Positions 13,891 through 18,406 of a stretch of 18,406 bases of DNA are shown here, one piece after another. Numbering within the stretch: the stretch's first letter is position 1; every line of letters starts with the position of its first letter. Under the pieces are notes generated by a model. The model saw nothing but the letters and a program-made list of their open reading frames with translations, searched no databases and was not told the DNA's origin. Both the position numbers and the translations under genes were made by a program. The stretch is from Bacteroidales bacterium UBA6428 (GTDB lineage Bacteria; Bacteroidota; Bacteroidia; Bacteroidales; UBA932), in NCBI GenBank assembly GCA_002437305.1, contig DJOW01000010.1, positions 43,314-61,719 on the forward strand, in the 5' to 3' direction.

Positions 13891-14997
13891 ATGAAAAAAA
13901 TAATCGATGTAAACGCACATCTTCACACTCCATTCTCGTTCAGTGCCTTCACAGGCGTGAGACAGGCTTTGGACATGGCCGCCTCGGAAGGAGTCGGAGT
14001 TGTGGGAATCAACGACTTCTATAGCTTGGACGGCTACAGGGAGTGGAATGATGAATGCGCCGCGAGACACCTCTACCCGATGTTCAACATCGAGTTCATC
14101 TCTCTGAACAGCGAGGACCAGGCCGCCGGGCTCAGGGTGAACGATCCGAACAACCCGGGACGCACCTACCTCAGCGGGAAAGGCCTGTCCTACCCAGTGG
14201 TCCTAAGCGGAGAAGAGGCCAGGATGCTCGCCCGGGTGAGGGCCGAGTCGAATGCACAGGTGGAAAGAATGTGCGCCAAGCTTAACACCCACCTTGACTC
14301 TGTCAAGGCCGGATTCAGAATTGACTTCAAGACAGTCGTGAAGGATCTGACCAGAGGATCAGTCCGTGAGAGGCATCTTGCCAAAGGATTGAGACATGCG
14401 GTGGAGTCTAAACATAAAGAGACAAAGGACCGGATCGACCTCTATGAGAGGATTTTCGGTGGCCAGCCCCTGAAATCCGCCCTGGAAAACGAGGCGGCGG
14501 TGGAGAACGAGATCCGGAGCAGACTTCTCAAGTCCGGAGGTGCGGCCTTCGTGCCGGAGGATCCGGAAGCGTTCCTTCCGATGGAGACAGTCTGCCGGAT
14601 CATCAAGGCCGCCGGCGGAATCCCGACCTACCCGTTCCTGGCCGATGACCCGAAAGGCGATTTCACCGATTTTGAGGGAGACCTCCAGAAAGCCTCCGAC
14701 ACGTTGAAAAAACGCGGGATCAGATCAGTCGAATTCATCACGACGCGCAACACAACCGAGGTGCTCGAGAGATACTCCGACTATCTTCAGGACGAGGGAT
14801 TCATTGTCACCTTCGGCTCGGAGCATAACACTCCGGCCCTGGAGCCGATCCGCCTGCGCACCCGCGACAACTCGGAGGGACTCAGCGAGAGACTGCGAGG
14901 AACCAACTACCGTGGAGCCTGCGCGGTGGCCGCGCATCAGGCCGGGCTTGACTCAATCGAAGCCGGCGACGAGCTGATCCGCAGGACCATTCTTTAG
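13891..14997 (+). CDS. PHP-domain metal-dependent hydrolase
   Basis: The product is a 368-aa protein with a PHP (polymerase and histidinol phosphatase) fold. Visible metal-site candidates are H10 and H12 in NAHLHTPFSF, the aspartate in GINDFYS, E68 in NIEFIS, and H312 in GSEHNT near the C-terminus. The third-motif histidine usual in PHP phosphoesterases is not evident: the matching place reads IPTYPFLADD. A long, charged helical insertion with no recognised motif occupies about residues 110-220. Phosphoesterase activity is a family-level expectation; the substrate is unknown. It is the first gene of the operon with the aldolase/dehydrogenase fusion, 33 nt downstream, so it may act on a sugar phosphate or an aldolase-derived product. 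That link rests only on gene order. Confidence 0.75.
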   Translation: MKKIIDVNAHLHTPFSFSAFTGVRQALDMAASEGVGVVGINDFYSLDGYREWNDECAARHLYPMFNIEFISLNSEDQAAGLRVNDPNNPGRTYLSGKGLSYPVVLSGEEARMLARVRAESNAQVERMCAKLNTHLDSVKAGFRIDFKTVVKDLTRGSVRERHLAKGLRHAVESKHKETKDRIDLYERIFGGQPLKSALENEAAVENEIRSRLLKSGGAAFVPEDPEAFLPMETVCRIIKAAGGIPTYPFLADDPKGDFTDFEGDLQKASDTLKKRGIRSVEFITTRNTTEVLERYSDYLQDEGFIVTFGSEHNTPALEPIRLRTRDNSEGLSERLRGTNYRGACAVAAHQAGLDSIEAGDELIRRTIL

Positions 14998-15030
14998 GAA
15001 TATTACAAATCACATAATTGACACACGGAC

Positions 15031-16983
15031 ATGAAACAAATTGAAGATCTTATCGCGATTTCCAGGAAGTTCGGCCAGGACTCCAGATTCGTGATCGCCG
15101 GAGGAGGAAACACATCCTATAAAAACAACGATAATCTTTGGGTCAAGGCCAGCGGCCACGCCCTCGCGACGATAACAGAGGACGGGTTCGCCGTCCTTGA
15201 CAGAGCCCTTCTGAACGAGATGGGCGAAAAGGCTTACAGCGATGACACTGTGGTCCGCGAGGAGCAGGTCAAGAACGACCTCGCGGCGGCCTGCGTGACA
15301 AAGGACAGGAGGCCATCCGTGGAGACATCCCTTCACAACTGCATGGGATTCGCCTTCGTTGTGCACCTTCACCCCACCCTTGTGAACGGCCTGATGTGCT
15401 CGGTGAACGCCGAGGCGGCCTGCAAGGAAATATTCCCCGAAGCCCTTTTCATTGAATATACCGACCCTGGTTACACGCTTTTCAAGAAGGTTTACGACCG
15501 GATCAAGGCCTACAAGAAGGCCAAAGGCAGGGAGCCGCAGGTGATCTTTCTCCAGAACCACGGAATATTCGTGGGCGGAGACACCACCGCCGGGATCGAG
15601 GCGATATATTCAGAAATCCTTGAAAAACTCAAGGCAAAGGTGGCCGCGCTTCCTGAGGGTGAGACAACCGTCTCCGACACCGTAACAGACATCGTTCCTG
15701 CGGTCAGGCAGATGCTCTCGCGCTCCGGGAGGGGGCTCAAAACGCTGAAGGTCACAAAAAATGCCCTTGTGGACTTTTTCCTTGACAATCATTTCGAGAT
15801 GATCTCCAAGCCATTCACCCCGGACATGATCGTGTACTGCAAGAGCGCCTACATCTTCATAGACTCCGAGTCCGGCCAGGATATTCTCAAGCAGGCGGAA
15901 GAGAAGATCGAGTCTTTCACAAAAGTGAAGGGCTACACGCCAAAGGTTTTGCTTATCAAGGGCATCGGCCTAGTGGCTGCAGGCGACAGCGCAAAGAACG
16001 CGCAGATCATCACGGATGTGTTCACGGACGCGATGAAGGTGGCGTACCACGCACAGAGTTTCGGAGGAGAGCATCCGATGGAGCCGGCCTGGATTGACTT
16101 CATCGACAACTGGGAGGTGGAGAACTACCGCCGCAGGGTTGCCTCGTCCGCGTCAAATGGACGCGTGGAAGGCCGGACCATCATCGTCACAGGAGCCGCT
16201 CAAGGATTCGGGGAAGGCATCGCCCGCGAGCTGATGTCCCAAGGAGCCAACATCGTGGTGGCAGACCTGAACGAGACCACGGGTGAGAAGACAGCGGCAA
16301 GTTTCAATGAGAAAGCCGGATCCAACAAGGCGATATTCGTAAAGACAAACGTCGCCGACATGGCAAGCCTTCAAAACTTGATGAAGGTGACCGTGATGAA
16401 CTTCGGTGCCTTGGACACGTTTGTCAGCAACGCCGGGGTTGTCCGCGCCGGAGGACTGGATGTGATGACTCCGGAGAACTTCGAGTTCGTCACCAAAATC
16501 AACTATGAGGCTTACTTCTTCTGCGCAAAGGTCGCCTCACACCTGATGAAAATCGAGACCGCATGGGATCCGGAGTATTTCGCTGACATCATACAAGTCA
16601 ACAGCAAGAGCGGGCTGCGCGGCAGCAAGGCCAATTTCGCCTACGCCGGAGGCAAGTTCGGCGGCATAGGCCTGACCCAGTCATTCGCTCTTGAACTTGC
16701 TCCTTACAGGGTTAAGGTCAACAGCATCTGTCCAGGGAACTATTACGATGGACCGCTGTGGAGCAACCCTGAGAACGGTCTGTTCATCCAGTACCTGAAC
16801 GCAGGAAAGGTCCCGGGAGCTAAGACTGTGCAGGATGTCAAGGACTATTACCTGGCCCAAGTGCCTATGCGCAAGGGCTGCAACCCCGTAGATGTCTGCA
16901 AGGCCATCCTCTACGCTATTGACCAGACAGGAGAGACCGGGCAGGCGATTCCTGTAACAGGCGGACAGGTCATGCTGGCATGA
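15031..16983 (+). CDS. Bifunctional class II aldolase / short-chain dehydrogenase (RhaEW-like)
   Basis: This 650-aa cytosolic fusion has a class II aldolase domain (about residues 1-370): GGGNTS (24-29), KASG (39-42), the catalytic glutamate in SVETS (E98), and zinc ligands H112, H114 (HLHP) and H177 (QNHG). It also has a complete SDR dehydrogenase (about 382-650): TGAAQGFG (387-394), NAG (467-469), S527, and Y538-x3-K542. The layout matches rhamnulose-1-phosphate aldolase/lactaldehyde dehydrogenase fusions such as Bacillus YuxG/RhaEW, which split a ketose 1-phosphate into DHAP and an aldehyde and oxidise the aldehyde. L-rhamnulose or L-fuculose phosphate are candidates. No rhamnose or fucose isomerase or kinase is in the window, so the substrate stays open. 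The Asp in VADLNE after the first SDR strand favours NAD over NADP. Confidence 0.87.
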   Translation: MKQIEDLIAISRKFGQDSRFVIAGGGNTSYKNNDNLWVKASGHALATITEDGFAVLDRALLNEMGEKAYSDDTVVREEQVKNDLAAACVTKDRRPSVETSLHNCMGFAFVVHLHPTLVNGLMCSVNAEAACKEIFPEALFIEYTDPGYTLFKKVYDRIKAYKKAKGREPQVIFLQNHGIFVGGDTTAGIEAIYSEILEKLKAKVAALPEGETTVSDTVTDIVPAVRQMLSRSGRGLKTLKVTKNALVDFFLDNHFEMISKPFTPDMIVYCKSAYIFIDSESGQDILKQAEEKIESFTKVKGYTPKVLLIKGIGLVAAGDSAKNAQIITDVFTDAMKVAYHAQSFGGEHPMEPAWIDFIDNWEVENYRRRVASSASNGRVEGRTIIVTGAAQGFGEGIARELMSQGANIVVADLNETTGEKTAASFNEKAGSNKAIFVKTNVADMASLQNLMKVTVMNFGALDTFVSNAGVVRAGGLDVMTPENFEFVTKINYEAYFFCAKVASHLMKIETAWDPEYFADIIQVNSKSGLRGSKANFAYAGGKFGGIGLTQSFALELAPYRVKVNSICPGNYYDGPLWSNPENGLFIQYLNAGKVPGAKTVQDVKDYYLAQVPMRKGCNPVDVCKAILYAIDQTGETGQAIPVTGGQVMLA

Positions 16984-17044
16984 TCGGGAATCTGAGCAGC
17001 CGCTTTGCCTTAGAACAATAACTTCAATGTAATTCATTCATATT

Positions 17045-18352
17045 ATGAAACAGCTTGACGTAAATCTGATGCATCCAGCCGAGCAAATCGCAATCATCAT
17101 CGGCAGGATCTATCGCAGCGAGATGACCACGACCTCCGGTGGCAACCTGTCCATCATGGACGACAACGGAGACATGTGGATCACTCCGGCTGGAATTGAC
17201 AAGGGATCGTTGACCTCGGCTGACATCATGTGTGTGAAAGCCGATGGAACCATTGTGGGACCTCACAGGCCATCATCCGAGTACCCGTTCCACAAGGCCA
17301 TCTACAAAATGAATCCGCACATTCATTCTGTAATCCACGCCCATCCTCCAGGACTGGTGACCTTCAGCATGGTTCACCAGGTTCCTGACACCAGCATTAT
17401 CCCGCAGGCGCGTGCCACATGCGGCCCTGTAGGATTTGCCGAGTACGCACTTCCTGGCAGCGAGCTTCTTGGAAAGAAGATCGTGGCCGAGTTCAAGAAG
17501 AATCCGGAATTCAAGGCCGTCATCATGGAGAATCACGGGGTCGTGGTCGCAGGTGATGACATCGCCGATGCTTACCAAAGATTTGAGACTCTTGAGCTCT
17601 GCGCACGCACCATTCTGAACGCCAAAATCTTAGGCGAGCCTAAATACCTCAGCGAGGATCAGATCCTCCAGCACGAAAGGGCGGTGAACAACACCTTCCA
17701 GCATTTTATGGATGTGAAGCATCCATCAGATGAAAGGGCGATCCGTGCCGAGATCTGCAAGATTGTCCGCAGGGCATGCTCGCAGGGGCTCATGTGCAGC
17801 TCCTACGGAACGGCGTCTGTGCGCTGGAGAGGCAATGATTTTCTCATCACCCCTTCCAGCATGCAGCGTTGGGATCTTGACCCGGAGGACATTGTACAGG
17901 TGAAAGACGGAATGGTAGAGGCCGGGAAAAGAGCCAGCCGCTCGGTGGCACTGCACTATGAGATCTACCGCCGTAACCCTAAGGTCAACTCGATAATCAT
18001 GACCCAGTCCCCTGCTTTGATGGGATTCTGCACGACTGGTGTCAAGTTTGACGTGCGCACGATTCCGGAAAGCTGGATATTCCTTCAGGACATCCCTACA
18101 TTCCCGTTCGGAAGCCAGTACAACGAACATCTTGCCGAGCTTGCCGATGAATTCAAAAAGAGGCCGTTCGTCATGTTGGAGAACGATTCGGTTGTAGTGA
18201 CAGGCGACAAGCTCATCAACACGTTCGATCGCCTTGAGGTGGCTGACTTCAGCGCCCGCTCGCTGGTTCTGGCGGCACCGTTGGGCAAACTGAACCCGAT
18301 CACCGACGAGGAAATCGAAGAACTCCGCGTGGCTTTCCACGTCGGAGAGTGA
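17045..18352 (+). CDS. Tandem class II aldolase/adducin protein with degenerate second domain
   Basis: The 435-aa product contains two class II aldolase/adducin domains. Domain 1 (about 8-205) is intact: GGNLS (32-36), TPAG (47-50), E79 in SSEYPFH, zinc ligands H98 and H100 (HAHP) and H164 (ENHG). Domain 2 (about 228-415) aligns along its length (NPKVNSIIMTQSPALMGF against NPHIHSVIHAHPPGLVTF) but has lost every key residue: E79 becomes S300, H98 becomes M319, H100 becomes Q321 and H164 becomes D381. It probably gives structure or completes the multimer, since class II aldolase active sites lie at subunit interfaces. The gene starts 61 nt after the aldolase/SDR fusion and is probably in the same operon. 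Fuculose- or ribulose-phosphate-type aldol or epimerase chemistry is possible; the substrate is unknown. Confidence 0.85.
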   Translation: MKQLDVNLMHPAEQIAIIIGRIYRSEMTTTSGGNLSIMDDNGDMWITPAGIDKGSLTSADIMCVKADGTIVGPHRPSSEYPFHKAIYKMNPHIHSVIHAHPPGLVTFSMVHQVPDTSIIPQARATCGPVGFAEYALPGSELLGKKIVAEFKKNPEFKAVIMENHGVVVAGDDIADAYQRFETLELCARTILNAKILGEPKYLSEDQILQHERAVNNTFQHFMDVKHPSDERAIRAEICKIVRRACSQGLMCSSYGTASVRWRGNDFLITPSSMQRWDLDPEDIVQVKDGMVEAGKRASRSVALHYEIYRRNPKVNSIIMTQSPALMGFCTTGVKFDVRTIPESWIFLQDIPTFPFGSQYNEHLAELADEFKKRPFVMLENDSVVVTGDKLINTFDRLEVADFSARSLVLAAPLGKLNPITDEEIEELRVAFHVGE

Positions 18353-18362
18353 CCGACAAGTA

Positions 18363-18384
18363 GACTCTCAAAACCTAAAGAGTC
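18363..18384 (+). terminator. Weak candidate terminator after the aldolase operon
   Basis: GACTCT (18363-18368) and AGAGTC (18379-18384) form a 6-bp stem with a 10-nt loop 10 nt after the last stop codon. CCGA (18353-18356) and TCGG (18383-18386) could form a competing stem. No T-run follows and the window ends at 18406. Confidence 0.3.
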
Positions 18385-18406
18385 GGCTATAGACACTGAA
18401 TCCCGA

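Noticed and set aside
17726..18340. 204-aa minus-strand frame inside the tandem aldolase gene
   Set aside because: Antisense shadow; the plus-strand frame has a full family match.

Overview
The window looks like a Bacteroidota chromosome segment, most likely from a gut-type Bacteroidales. The reasons are TAnnTTTG-type -7 promoter elements, lipoprotein signals followed by acidic residues, a fimbrillin-like/leucine-rich-repeat (BspA-type) surface protein, paired deoxynucleoside kinases, and the general absence of strong Shine-Dalgarno sites. Base composition is roughly 53-55% GC by eye, with the surface-protein region AT-richer. I cannot assign a genus.

Layout. (1) 1-2840, minus strand: a surface-protein operon. 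A promoter with a G9 run in its spacer leads into a 45-aa peptide, then a lipoprotein with a fimbrillin-like domain, then a 16-unit cysteine-containing leucine-rich-repeat module. The last two are in one frame, separated by a single TAA. (2) 2960-6841, plus strand: deoxynucleoside kinase A, a long-chain acyl-CoA synthetase and a GH53 endo-galactanase lipoprotein. (3) 6933-8320, minus strand: an MBL-fold hydrolase followed by deoxynucleoside kinase B, a 66%-identical paralog of kinase A in inverted orientation. (4) 8346-11279: a symmetric divergent promoter and uvrA on the plus strand. (5) 11432-13734, minus strand: an FHS-family sugar symporter and a ROK sugar kinase, with a strong hairpin between them. 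(6) 13842-18352, plus strand: an operon of a PHP-domain protein, a class II aldolase/short-chain dehydrogenase fusion, and a tandem class II aldolase protein whose second half has lost its catalytic residues.

How the genes fit together. Blocks 5 and 6 diverge from one 156-bp intergenic region and read as a sugar or sugar-phosphate uptake and aldol-cleavage locus. The substrate is unknown and no isomerase is visible. Block 2 mixes nucleotide salvage, fatty-acid activation and galactan cleavage, so its co-transcription need not mean a shared pathway.

The least expected signal is not a gene. The hexamer GAATAT/ATATTC occurs at about 45 sites, where base composition predicts about 6-7. It is balanced between strands and occurs in all codon frames and in promoters. 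A hexamer of the same composition (GATAAT/ATTATC) occurs about 7 times. I know of no described function for such a motif in this group.
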